In this document: piece by piece, positions 8,203 through 16,132 of the stretch
How the letters are laid out: every line of letters starts with the position of its first letter
How positions within the stretch are numbered: position 1 is the stretch's first letter
NCBI GenBank assembly: GCA_039189655.1
Contig: JBCCYN010000015.1
Span: 1-45,558 of the forward strand
Length of the DNA stretch: 45,558 bases
Direction of reading: 5' to 3'
Source of the DNA: Acuticoccus sp039189655
GTDB taxonomy: Bacteria; Pseudomonadota; Alphaproteobacteria; Rhizobiales; Amorphaceae
Notes under the pieces: model-generated
Seen by the model: the letters and a program-made list of their open reading frames with translations, nothing else
The model's database searches: none
Told to the model about the DNA's origin: nothing
Made by a program: the position numbers and the translations under genes

Positions 8203-8240
8203 TAGAGCAGGTCAGACGAACATACGCCCCTTGGGCTAAC
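8203..8240. repeat. TAGAGCGGGTC-type interspersed repeat, copy C
   Basis: TAGAGCAGGTCAGACGAACAT is a third, partial copy of the element seen at 3744 and 7996. It lies 9 bases beyond the stop codon of the alcohol dehydrogenase gene. Confidence 0.45.
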
Positions 8241-8248
8241 GTCAGCTC

Positions 8249-9394
8249 TCACAGGCACTGCTCAAAAAGCGCCCTCGTGTTTTCACGCGTCATTTTTACT
8301 GGATTGCCACCGGTACTTGGATCACGAAGCGCTGCGTCGGTGAGCGCGTCGAGGTTGGGATCCGTAACCCCCAACTCTGTCAAGGTCTTGGGGATGTTCA
8401 TCGAGTTGTTCAGGGCGTCCACGTAGCTGCAAAAACCGTCGAACCCGTCCTCGATCCCAAGATAGTTGGCGGCGACATCGAAGCGCTCCCGAATGGCATC
8501 GGCATTGAACCGAAGAACCGCCGGCATGCAGACCGCGTTTGTGGTGCCGTGGTGCGTGTGATGGACTGCTCCGATCGGGTGGCTGAGGGCATGAATGGCT
8601 CCCAAACCCTTCTGGAAAGCCGTTGCACCCATGGAGGCCGCTGTCATCATATTCGCCCGCGCTTCAAGGTCCGTCCCATCTTCGTAGGCTCGCGGCAGGA
8701 ACTGTTTGACCAAGCGCATGCCTTCAAGAGCGATGCCCTGGCTCATGGGATGGTAGTGGGGGCTGGAGAACGCTTCGACACAGTGGGCAAACGCGTCCAG
8801 CCCCGTGCCGGCCGTTATGGATTTGGGCATGCCCACGGTGAGTTCTGGATCGCAGATTACCACCGATGGCAACATTTTTGGATGGAAGACGATCTTCTTG
8901 TCTTGGCTATCGGATTTGATAATCACGCCTGCCCGACCGACTTCCGAACCGGTTCCGGCTGTGGTGGGAACGGCAACAATGGGTGCGATTGCATCCGCGT
9001 TGGCCCGGGTCCACCAATCGCCGATATCTTCAAAATCCCAAATGGGCCGCGACTGCCCCGCCATGAAGGCGACCACCTTCGCGAGGTCCAAACCCGACCC
9101 ACCCCCAAAACCTATGACGCCGTCATAGCCGCCGTCTTTGAAGCACCTCACTCCTTCTTCGCAATTTTTGTCGGTGGGATTTGGGTCCACATCCGAATAG
9201 AGGCCCCGTCCGAGGCCGGCCTGCTCCATCAAGTCCAGGGTCCTGGTCGTAATCTCCATCGTTGCAAGGCCCCTGTCGGTCACCAGCAGCGGCTTCTTTA
9301 TGCCGGCCGCTGCGCAGGCATCCGCGATCTCGCAAATGCGGCCTGCGCCCAAACGGATGGAGGTGGGATAGGACCAGTTGCCGGTTGGAGGCAT
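8249..9394 (-). CDS. Iron-containing alcohol dehydrogenase
   Basis: Group III (Fe-type) NAD(P)-dependent alcohol dehydrogenase of 381 residues. GGGSGLDLAK (residues 98-106) is the dinucleotide loop. The four metal ligands correspond to Asp200 and His204 in GLDAFAHCVEAF, His268 in GAIHALSHP and His282 in THHG, with the FucO spacing. It is the last gene of a three-gene operon, 3 bases after the aldehyde dehydrogenase stop. With a gamma-glutamyl ligase and an aldehyde dehydrogenase upstream, it probably oxidises the hydroxyl of a (gamma-glutamylated) amino alcohol to an aldehyde. That substrate assignment is inference. Confidence 0.93.
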   Translation of the reverse strand: MPPTGNWSYPTSIRLGAGRICEIADACAAAGIKKPLLVTDRGLATMEITTRTLDLMEQAGLGRGLYSDVDPNPTDKNCEEGVRCFKDGGYDGVIGFGGGSGLDLAKVVAFMAGQSRPIWDFEDIGDWWTRANADAIAPIVAVPTTAGTGSEVGRAGVIIKSDSQDKKIVFHPKMLPSVVICDPELTVGMPKSITAGTGLDAFAHCVEAFSSPHYHPMSQGIALEGMRLVKQFLPRAYEDGTDLEARANMMTAASMGATAFQKGLGAIHALSHPIGAVHHTHHGTTNAVCMPAVLRFNADAIRERFDVAANYLGIEDGFDGFCSYVDALNNSMNIPKTLTELGVTDPNLDALTDAALRDPSTGGNPVKMTRENTRALFEQCL

Positions 9395-9397
9395 TTC

Positions 9398-10792
9398 TTA
9401 CTTTGCTTTCTTCAAATGGTATGACTTTGGTCGGGTGAGATTGTGATAGCCGATGACGGAGAGGCCACCACCACGGCCGGTGTCCTTGCACCCCGTCCAA
9501 CAGAGCGCGGGATCGAGGTAGTCGCATCGGTTCATGAAGACAGTGCCAGTTTCGATGGCGTCGGCAATCGCCTCGGCACGTTCCATTTCTTTGGTCCAAA
9601 GCGACGCCGTAAGGCCAAAGCTGCTATCGTTCATGAGACGAATGGCTTGATCATCGCCAGCAACTGGCATGATCCCGACCACCGGGCCGAAACTCTCTTC
9701 CCTCATGACGCGCATGTTGTGCGTCACATTGGTCAGGATCTGAGGCGTCAAATAAGCGCCACCGTCGTCCTCATCGAACTTGGCGATGTGTGCGGTCGCT
9801 CCGGCGTCGACCGCCTCATCGATCTGAGCTCGGACTTCCTTCGCGAACCGCTTGTGAGCCATCGGTCCGAGTGTGGTTTCCGGATCGAGAGGGTCACCGA
9901 GCCTAAATCCTTCGACGATCTTTACGGCCTTTTCCACAAAGTCATCGAAGAGAGATTCCACCACGTAGATGCGCTCGATGCCGCAACAGCATTGGCCTGA
10001 ATTGAACATTGCGCCATCGATCAGAGTATCCACGGCCGTATCAAGATCAGCATCTTCCATCACATAACCCGGATCTTTACCGCCCAGCTCCAGGCCCAGG
10101 CCGGTAAAGGTACCCGCAGCGGCCCGCTCAATGGCTTTGCCGCCGGCGACCGACCCAGTAAAATTGACGAAACCGAAGGACTTTTCACGGATCAACTTTC
10201 CGGTTGTGTCGTGATCGAGGAAGATGTTTTCAAAAACGTCTTTTGGGACACCGGCCGACTGGAAGGCATCGGCCATGCGCTCACCAACCAGGAGCGTCTG
10301 CGATGCATGTTTGAGGAGAACGGTGTTTCCCGCAATGAGCGCTGGGGCGACAGTGTTGATCGCCGTCATGTAGGGATAGTTCCATGGCGCTACGACCAGA
10401 ACCACCCCATGGGGAATGCGTTTGATGTAACGCTTGAACGCCCCGTCATCCGTGACAGCCATGTCGGCGAGGGCTTCCGGCGCAATGGCGGCCATATGAC
10501 TTGCGCGTTCTTCAAACCCGCCGAACTCCCCACCATAGCGGACAGGCCTGCCCATCTGCCTGGCGAGCTCGGGGACAATTTCATCGTTCAAAGCACCCAC
10601 CGCGGCAACACCCGCCACTACGAGGTCAATGCGTTCCCGCAAGGATCGCGCTGCCCAGCCGGCCTGTGCCGAAGTCAATCTGGCGACCACAGCTTTGGCC
10701 TGATCATGGCTCGACAGCGTCCGTTCCGCGACAATCGAGCCGTCGATGGGGGAGATGCACTTTACGGTCTTCGACATCGTTTCGTCTGTCAT
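9398..10792 (-). CDS. NAD-dependent aldehyde dehydrogenase
   Basis: Aldehyde dehydrogenase of 464 residues that oxidises an aldehyde to its acid. Glu235 in LGLELGGKDPGYV and Cys269 in FNSGQCCCGIER are the general base and nucleophile. VVAPWNYPYMTA is the Asn-containing motif and FTGSVAGGKA the cofactor turn. Three consecutive cysteines surround the active site. The start overlaps the stop codon of the upstream ligase gene by 4 bases (ATGA), so the two are translationally coupled. The substrate is probably the aldehyde made by the adjacent alcohol dehydrogenase. Confidence 0.93.
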   Translation of the reverse strand: MTDETMSKTVKCISPIDGSIVAERTLSSHDQAKAVVARLTSAQAGWAARSLRERIDLVVAGVAAVGALNDEIVPELARQMGRPVRYGGEFGGFEERASHMAAIAPEALADMAVTDDGAFKRYIKRIPHGVVLVVAPWNYPYMTAINTVAPALIAGNTVLLKHASQTLLVGERMADAFQSAGVPKDVFENIFLDHDTTGKLIREKSFGFVNFTGSVAGGKAIERAAAGTFTGLGLELGGKDPGYVMEDADLDTAVDTLIDGAMFNSGQCCCGIERIYVVESLFDDFVEKAVKIVEGFRLGDPLDPETTLGPMAHKRFAKEVRAQIDEAVDAGATAHIAKFDEDDGGAYLTPQILTNVTHNMRVMREESFGPVVGIMPVAGDDQAIRLMNDSSFGLTASLWTKEMERAEAIADAIETGTVFMNRCDYLDPALCWTGCKDTGRGGGLSVIGYHNLTRPKSYHLKKAK

Positions 10793-12168
10793 GCTCTTTC
10801 AAACCCGCGGGCAAGTTCGTAGTCGGTCACCACGCGGTCGAATTCTTCCTGTTCCCACTCAGCACAACGAAAGTAATGATCGACGACATCGTCACCAAAA
10901 GCAGTGCGTAGCATCTTTGAATTCTCTAAAAGTGCCATGGCCTCTCGAAGACTGGTCGGGATTTGACTGACCTGGCTGGCCTGATAGGCATCGCCGGTGA
11001 ATGGAGGTTGGAGATCGAGTTTCTCCTCGATGCCTGCCACCCCGGCCGCGAGCTGAGCGGCCATCGCCAGGTAGGGGTTGATATCGGATCCGCCGACCCG
11101 GCATTCGACCCGTACCGCTTTGGTGCCATCGGAGCAAAGTCGATAGCCGGCTGTCCTGTTGTCAATGGACCAGACGATGCCCGTCGGCGCGAAGGTGCCC
11201 TTCTGGAACCGCTTGTAGCTGTTCACATAGGGTGCGAGGAAGAAGGTCATGTCCGGAGAGTACTTGAGTAACCCCGCAAGGTACTGGCACATCAACTCCG
11301 ACATGCCATACTTACTGTCTTTGTCATAAAAGGCTGGCGCGTCGTTTTTCCATAGGGATTGATGGATGTGGGAGGACGAACCCACACGGTCATGATGCCA
11401 CTTGGCTATAAATGTTGCCGAATGGCCGTTTTGCCAGGCGATTTCTTTAATGGCATGTTTGGCAATGGTGTGGTGATCAGCACAACTCAGTGGCGCATCA
11501 TATTTAATATTAAGTTCTTCCTGGCCAGCCTCAGCCTCACCTTTAGAATTTTCCACCGGTATGCCCGCCGCAAAGAGACAATTACGGATGGGCCGCATAA
11601 CATGCTCTTCTTTGGTAGTCTGAAAAATGTGGTAGTCTTCGTTGTAATCACTAATGGGTTTTAGATCCCTGTAGCCCTCCCCGCGCAGTTCTTCGAGACT
11701 TTTCTTGAACAAAAAGAATTCAAGCTCGGTTGCCATGGCGGCCTTAAATCCGAGTGTGCTCAGCCGTTCGATTTGCCGTTTTAGCACCTGCCGTGGCGAG
11801 TGGCTCACCGGCTCATGGGTGTGATGATCGAGAACATCGCAAAGCACGAGGGCGGTGCCCTCCAGCCACGGAACCGGGCGAAGGGTGTTTAGATCCGGTT
11901 TCATGACGTAGTCGCCATAGCCAGATTCCCAGCTGGTTGAGGCGTATCCGTCGGGGGTTGCCATTTCAAGATCGGTGGCGAGGAGATAGTTGCAGCAATG
12001 GGTCTCTTCGTAGGCGCTGCTGACGAAGTGTTGGGCCACGAAGCGTTTGCCCACCAGTCGCCCCTGCATATCGACAAGGCAGGCAAGAACCGTATCCACC
12101 GTACCGTCGTCGACCTGTCGTTTGAGTGCGTCAAAGGTGAGTTTTTCAGCCATGGCGGTTTCCAGCAT
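10789..12168 (-). CDS. Glutamine synthetase-like gamma-glutamyl-amine ligase
   Basis: Glutamine-synthetase fold of 459 residues without the C-terminal adenylylation tyrosine motif of housekeeping GlnA. ATELEFFLF, GEAEAGQEELNIKY, GSSSHIHQSLW and VNSYKRF are the metal, ATP and glutamate segments. The class includes gamma-glutamylputrescine, gamma-glutamylethanolamide and gamma-glutamylisopropylamide synthetases, which ligate an amine to glutamate with ATP. Coupling to alcohol and aldehyde dehydrogenases favours an amino alcohol or alkylamine over ammonia. No gamma-glutamyl hydrolase or permease is in the window. Two ATGs (12168 and 12153) are possible starts. Confidence 0.9.
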   Translation of the reverse strand: MLETAMAEKLTFDALKRQVDDGTVDTVLACLVDMQGRLVGKRFVAQHFVSSAYEETHCCNYLLATDLEMATPDGYASTSWESGYGDYVMKPDLNTLRPVPWLEGTALVLCDVLDHHTHEPVSHSPRQVLKRQIERLSTLGFKAAMATELEFFLFKKSLEELRGEGYRDLKPISDYNEDYHIFQTTKEEHVMRPIRNCLFAAGIPVENSKGEAEAGQEELNIKYDAPLSCADHHTIAKHAIKEIAWQNGHSATFIAKWHHDRVGSSSHIHQSLWKNDAPAFYDKDSKYGMSELMCQYLAGLLKYSPDMTFFLAPYVNSYKRFQKGTFAPTGIVWSIDNRTAGYRLCSDGTKAVRVECRVGGSDINPYLAMAAQLAAGVAGIEEKLDLQPPFTGDAYQASQVSQIPTSLREAMALLENSKMLRTAFGDDVVDHYFRCAEWEQEEFDRVVTDYELARGFERA

Positions 12169-12524
12169 GTTCAGTTTGAGGTGGGATCATCCAAGCTAGA
12201 AACAGCTTTCGGGATGCTGGTGGAAAGAATTAAGAGGATTTCGGTAGACTGTTTTGAGGCGGCGACTGCCACCAATGTGTCATCGCTCTTCGACCTATGC
12301 GGATGGACAAACGACCGTGTTTCGGCACCCTCGCCGATGGTTCCTTTCAATCTTCTTCCCCAGGCGTTGGGAAGCATCTTCGTTCCTGGTCGGCCAGGAA
12401 TTTGAGCACGCTGGCATTCCTGACTTCGCCATTTTCGCCCGAGCTGCAGACTAAGGTCTCTTCCAAGGTTACGTCTAGTCCAGCCTAGTGCTTCCGTGCT
12501 TCTGCTTGCCAATCCCGGGAGTGG

Positions 12525-12569
12525 GCCGTTCGTTCTGGCCCGACTGAATTCCAGTCAGGCCGGAACGGC
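12525..12569. promoter_or_regulatory. Inverted repeat, possible structure or operator
   Basis: GCCGTTC (12525-12531) pairs with GAACGGC (12563-12569). The inner CTGGCCCGACTG pairs imperfectly with CAGTCAGGCCG around AATTC. A 4-base bulge separates the two stems. Its role is unknown. Confidence 0.35.
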
Positions 12570-12660
12570 TCTGGAGCCGCTTCATTCCACTTTTTCGATC
12601 GAAGTGTAGAAGCAGGGAGATTTGTTCCCTTGTCCCTTTGTGCTCGCCAGACTTCCTTTT

Positions 12661-12684
12661 GCTCCTCGGGTCATGCCCCGGAGC
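12661..12684 (-). terminator. Hairpin just downstream of the beta-helix gene
   Basis: GCTCC (12661-12665) and GGAGC (12680-12684), with an inner GGG/CCC pairing, form a hairpin 8 bases beyond the stop codon of the minus-strand gene. No T run follows, so intrinsic termination is uncertain. Confidence 0.4.
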
Positions 12685-12691
12685 CGGTGCC

Positions 12692-14173
12692 CTAAGCGGT
12701 GCGGTGACCTGGCAGCGTGGGCGGCTCATCACCACCTTCCAAGGCAACGAAGCCGTAGTCTTGTATGGCGCCGCGGTGAAGTTTACCGCCCTCGTTGGTG
12801 CGTAGCTTCAGTGTCTCACCACAAGGTGTGGCGATATCCAGGCCCGCAGCGGTGCTGCGCCCTGGGCTTTGGGCGGATAGTTCGAAATTCCCCGCCGAGG
12901 GATTCGTGAAGAGCGGCCCGTGCGCCTCAAGCCCCGCCGCTTCGCCCAACCCGAGCGACCGCGCCTGCGCCAAATAGTCGGCCCTGTTGGTGAGACTGCC
13001 GTCGAACTCATTCTGATCGCCTGGCCTTCTTTCAAAGTTACTGAACATACTAATCCATTCGCAAACGTGACTGCCGCTCTTGCTGGGATCGCACCACTGG
13101 AAGACGTTGTTCTTGAAGTTGAGTCGGGTGGTAAAGTTCGGCCCGACACCCTCGCAGGGTGGTGTGGGGACGAGGCGCGCGGCACCGCCGATAATCGGAC
13201 AGCGCAGAACGAAGCTGTTGTGCATCACATACCACGGAAAGTCTGGCGTTCCGCGACCTGGATACTCTTCCGCCTTGGTGGAGACGTAGCTCAGTTTAAG
13301 GACGCGACCCATCGTGTGCCGGGTTTCCGTCTTCAACCCCTGGCGCGACTTGAAGAACGCTGTGTTCCCGTAGATGTAGACAAAGCCGCCGCGTACGCCG
13401 TCAAAGGAAAACCAGGCGTGGGCGTCTTCGATGTGGTTCCACGCCACATGCCAGTTGTAGGCGTAGCGCTCCGGCTCGATGGGGTTGTCGCGAACGCGCA
13501 CGAAGCGGTTGGCGAGGATCCGCACGTTGGCGTTGGTGAGCTTGTCGCCAGCGGCGGGGATGACGTCCACCTTGATCCGCACACCATTGTAACAATCAGA
13601 AATCAAATTGTCGCGAATCAAGATATCGCTAGAGTCTTTGCCGGAAAAGAAGCTGCCGTTGTAGTATTGTTTGCTGCCGGTGCCGCCCTCGCCACCGTGG
13701 GCTTCGACCCAGCTAACCTCGTGCCACAGTTTATGATCCTTAGAATCGTCCTGGTGCCAAGAATTGTGCATCACGACAAAGCCCATTGAGCGGCGCACGA
13801 GAATTGCGTTCGTCCCGTGAAGCAGCTTGTTGCCGGCGATGGTGATGTCGTTGCAATCCTTGAACTGAAAGATGGCCGGCCAGCAGTTTTTGATGTGGAG
13901 CTTTTCGATTTTGATGTGCTTGGATTTTTGAAACCGGATGAGCGCAAAGTTGTCGAAGCCGCGGTCGTACATCTGGTGCGTGGGTGCTTTCCCGCCGTCG
14001 ATCCATCCGTCGCCTAGTGGCTCAAGGACGATGGGGTCCGCTTCGCTCCCACTAGCCGACGTTTCAACCATGTCAGGGTAAAGGCCCGGCGCCAGCCTAA
14101 TGCGCCAGCCAGCTTCGGCTTGTGCTAGTGCGGCCTTCAATTCTTCACTGCCGTGAACGTCAATAGTCGTCAT
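12692..14173 (-). CDS. Right-handed beta-helix protein, polysaccharide lyase-like
   Basis: Protein of 493 residues with the repeated short-strand pattern of right-handed parallel beta-helices (for example IKIEKLHIKNCW, ITIAGNKLLHGTN, ILIRDNLISDCYNGVRIKVD, NVRILANRFVRVRDNP). The N-terminal segment resembles the capping part of pectate- or alginate-lyase-like proteins. No signal peptide is seen, so a cytoplasmic or non-classical location is implied, which is odd for a lyase. I cannot identify a specific lyase family or catalytic residues. The ATG at 14173 follows a low-GC upstream stretch with an 8-bp palindrome at 14249. It stands alone. Confidence 0.75.
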   Translation of the reverse strand: MTTIDVHGSEELKAALAQAEAGWRIRLAPGLYPDMVETSASGSEADPIVLEPLGDGWIDGGKAPTHQMYDRGFDNFALIRFQKSKHIKIEKLHIKNCWPAIFQFKDCNDITIAGNKLLHGTNAILVRRSMGFVVMHNSWHQDDSKDHKLWHEVSWVEAHGGEGGTGSKQYYNGSFFSGKDSSDILIRDNLISDCYNGVRIKVDVIPAAGDKLTNANVRILANRFVRVRDNPIEPERYAYNWHVAWNHIEDAHAWFSFDGVRGGFVYIYGNTAFFKSRQGLKTETRHTMGRVLKLSYVSTKAEEYPGRGTPDFPWYVMHNSFVLRCPIIGGAARLVPTPPCEGVGPNFTTRLNFKNNVFQWCDPSKSGSHVCEWISMFSNFERRPGDQNEFDGSLTNRADYLAQARSLGLGEAAGLEAHGPLFTNPSAGNFELSAQSPGRSTAAGLDIATPCGETLKLRTNEGGKLHRGAIQDYGFVALEGGDEPPTLPGHRTA

Positions 14174-14248
14174 GAGTTTAAATCCTTCAGCATGAATTCG
14201 TATTGAAACGCGTTATTATGACACGGATTGCGTAATTTGGCACGGGAG

Positions 14249-14271
14249 GGATCGTTCCTTGACAACGATCC
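14249..14271. promoter_or_regulatory. Perfect 8-bp inverted repeat upstream of the beta-helix gene
   Basis: GGATCGTT (14249-14256) and AACGATCC (14264-14271) are perfectly complementary around a 7-base spacer, about 75 bases upstream of the minus-strand start codon. It could be an operator or a transcript hairpin; no T run follows. Confidence 0.45.
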
Positions 14272-14314
14272 TGTCTGTCAAGGGTGCGGCCCCATCGAGG
14301 CTCAACTATAGCGA

Positions 14315-14515
14315 TTGTGCATCCCAACGACCCTGGTGAACGGCAGGCATGATGTTGCAAACTTTGTGCAAGCCGCCGGTGCTTTGGAAGAGCTGATCCC
14401 AAACATTTCTCGTATCAATGCGACCGGAGGTGGAGGTTTTCCACTTTGGGAGCTACCCAAGTCAGTCAACGATCTGGTTTCAGTAGTATTGAGAGATGTG
14501 CTTGATACTTGGTAG
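14315..14515 (+). pseudogene. C-terminal fragment of an alpha/beta-hydrolase
   Basis: The frame encodes IPTTLVNGRHDVANF, then QAAGALEELIPN, GGGGFPLWELPKSVNDLV and a terminal helix. This is the usual end of an alpha/beta-hydrolase: a strand carrying the acid residue (GRHDV), a helix, the His-region loop, then the last helix. An in-frame TAG just upstream (14306-14308) and the absence of any nucleophile elbow show the N-terminal three quarters are missing. The catalytic His position is also not evident (GGGGF instead of GAGH). It is interpreted as a decayed remnant. Confidence 0.6.
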
Positions 14516-14609
14516 GTTTGGGCCCATTGCAGACATGCGGCGGTGCAGCGCGGTCAAGAGATCACTCGACGGCGGCGGCGGTGCAGACAAAGCTCCCGTT
14601 CAGCTCAAA

Positions 14610-15317
14610 TCAAGTTGCGGCGACGTAGGCGCCTTCTCGTAAGACCGGAGCGCAAGTCGAAACATTCAAACTCGCGGCAATTTCGACATCCTGTGGAAAG
14701 CCTCGTTCGCACAACTCAAGGCCTGATACAGAGCCCATTAAGCGGTCGAACAAGTCGGTTTGCCCAGCAAAAAATGTGTCCCGCGCAACAACGGCTTCTG
14801 GTGAGAACGAACCTTTTAGCTCCGCGATTATTGCACCGGCACCAATCAGGTCTTCGATTGCTGGTCTCAAGCTTCCATCTTTCCAACGTTCACCAGCCGG
14901 AATAACAGCAAGCGTGCCATCTCCTACGGTATACATAGCTTCCTTCGCGACAGCGGCGGCATTGCGCAGACAACCGGCGAAAACGGTTCTTTCCTTTGCG
15001 GCGAATGAAATATGCGATCCGTTCGGGGACGGCAGCACCAGACGGGTGCCGTCCGGTATGTCCTGAAGGGTTGGGGCAGATAAGCTGAATCGCGCAGTCT
15101 TGTCAGAACGCTTGCCCGCAAGCTCCGCATTCCTTCTAACAGCATCCTCTTGTGCGGCTTCGCGATCATACATCGGGAAAGGGAACACTTGCGCCCCATT
15201 AGAACACGCGACATCCACACATGTCGAAAATGAAAGAACGTCGACCACAACAAACGCATCTGCGCGGTGAAACAGTGCCTTAAGGCCCGATAGACCCCAT
15301 TCAGAAATCACATGCAT
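14610..15317 (-). CDS. ComB-family 2-phosphosulfolactate phosphatase-like protein
   Basis: Protein of 235 residues with ComB-family segments: VVVDVLSFSTCVDVA near residue 23, LPSPNGS near 95 and GCLRNAAAVA near 115. ComB of methanogens removes phosphate from 2-phosphosulfolactate in coenzyme M synthesis. Bacteria that carry the family lack that pathway, so the true substrate here is unknown. AAGGATGA precedes the ATG at 15317. It stands alone between two decayed gene fragments in a lower-GC stretch, which hints at transfer. Confidence 0.85.
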   Translation of the reverse strand: MHVISEWGLSGLKALFHRADAFVVVDVLSFSTCVDVACSNGAQVFPFPMYDREAAQEDAVRRNAELAGKRSDKTARFSLSAPTLQDIPDGTRLVLPSPNGSHISFAAKERTVFAGCLRNAAAVAKEAMYTVGDGTLAVIPAGERWKDGSLRPAIEDLIGAGAIIAELKGSFSPEAVVARDTFFAGQTDLFDRLMGSVSGLELCERGFPQDVEIAASLNVSTCAPVLREGAYVAAT

Positions 15318-16132
15318 TTGCAGTCATCCTTACCACTCTTCGATTTCGCGATGAACTTATAGTTCTGCTAAATCAATGTAGACAAATGTCTCGAAGTGTT
15401 AATTGAGCCATTTCGCAAGAATGGTAGCTTTCGGAGTGTCATAGGTTATCATTCGTTTTTTAGGCGCACATCACTTCAAAGTATCTCCACCGGGCACACG
15501 GTTACTTGCGAGGGCGAATGATCGCCTCACTATGGGCTTCGGTGGGGAGCCGCCTTATTGTCACACCACGTGATCATGAAACATCACAACGATCGCTACG
15601 AGATCAGCTTCCGTTCGTCCCAGCAGCGAATATCCGCCTGAGGCGAAGTTCTATAATCTCGTGTCAGGGACTTTGTCAGATCGACTTTGCTGTTCCGTAT
15701 ACAAACTCGGTTCCGTCCACCCAGATCGCCTACATGATGATGGCTATCTTGCGAGTAACAGCGACTGCCGCTCGTTTAAGCAAATTCGCCTAACCAGCCG
15801 CGTTCCTATGCCTTCAGTCTTAACCAGCTCTTGGTCTTTGTCAGCATTAAAATTGCTACCCGATAAAGATAGGATTGGACCATTGGACTTGGTGAATGAC
15901 CAATGCCAGCGCACAAATTCGTTTCTCCAGACTGTCGCCTTCGTCGATGCACATAACGCCGATCCGAAGCCCTACAGATGGACCAAGTCTGCCGACCAGA
16001 TCCTCGCCGCCGTCAAGCGCTTCTGTCATCGCGCAGAGGCCACACTATGCAGCGAACTTTAGATTCAGATGATTGGTGCTCAAGGCCAGTCCGAAAGAGG
16101 GGTTCACTTGACAGAGAGGTCTGTTGTCGGGG
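15318..16132. other. Intergenic region with IS630-type remnant
   Basis: The 815 bases lack an intact gene. Several open frames exist but show no family features except at 15928-16062, a transposase C-terminal remnant. The composition is lower in GC than the flanks. Confidence 0.6.
15928..16062 (+). mobile_element. Remnant of an IS630-family transposase (3' end)
   Basis: The frame reads FVDAHNADPKPYRWTKSA followed by DQILAAVKRFCHRA and a stop at 16062. This is the characteristic C-terminal end of IS630-family transposases (HNxDPKPfrWTKSAdeIL). The catalytic DDE core is absent upstream, where the frame loses resemblance, so the element is not functional. No terminal inverted repeats were recognised. 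Confidence 0.7.

Larger units (their letters stand above)
7727..8248. other. Intergenic region with three hairpins and repeat copies
   Basis: No gene is supported in these 522 bases. Three hairpins follow sodB: AGCGGTT/AACCGCT (7756-7772, loop CGC), GGCGCGTTT/AAACGCGCC (7788-7796 with 7829-7837) and GCCTGGAG/CTCCAGGC (7870-7890, 5-base loop). None has a T tract. Two degenerate TAGAGCGGGTC-type repeats follow. Confidence 0.6.
12169..12691. other. Intergenic region upstream of the ligase operon
   Basis: No gene is supported in these 523 bases. It should hold the promoter of the minus-strand ligase operon near 12170-12250. An imperfect inverted repeat spans 12525-12569 (GCCGTTC and GACTG arms around AATTC) without a T tract. 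Confidence 0.5.
14174..14609. other. Low-GC intergenic region with an operator-like palindrome and a gene fragment
   Basis: This gap is visibly less GC-rich than its surroundings. It holds the palindrome at 14249-14271 and the hydrolase fragment at 14315-14515. Nothing else is supported. Confidence 0.55.

Noticed and set aside
12525..12569. Rho-independent terminator in the ligase upstream region
   Set aside because: The hairpin has a 4-base bulge and no T tract on either strand, so it is listed only as an inverted repeat.
12920..13789. Plus-strand frame opposite the beta-helix gene
   Set aside because: Shadow frame; the minus-strand product has the regular beta-helix pattern.
15506..15793. 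Possible small gene in the low-GC gap
   Set aside because: No ribosome site, no family features and no protein-like composition; left as intergenic.
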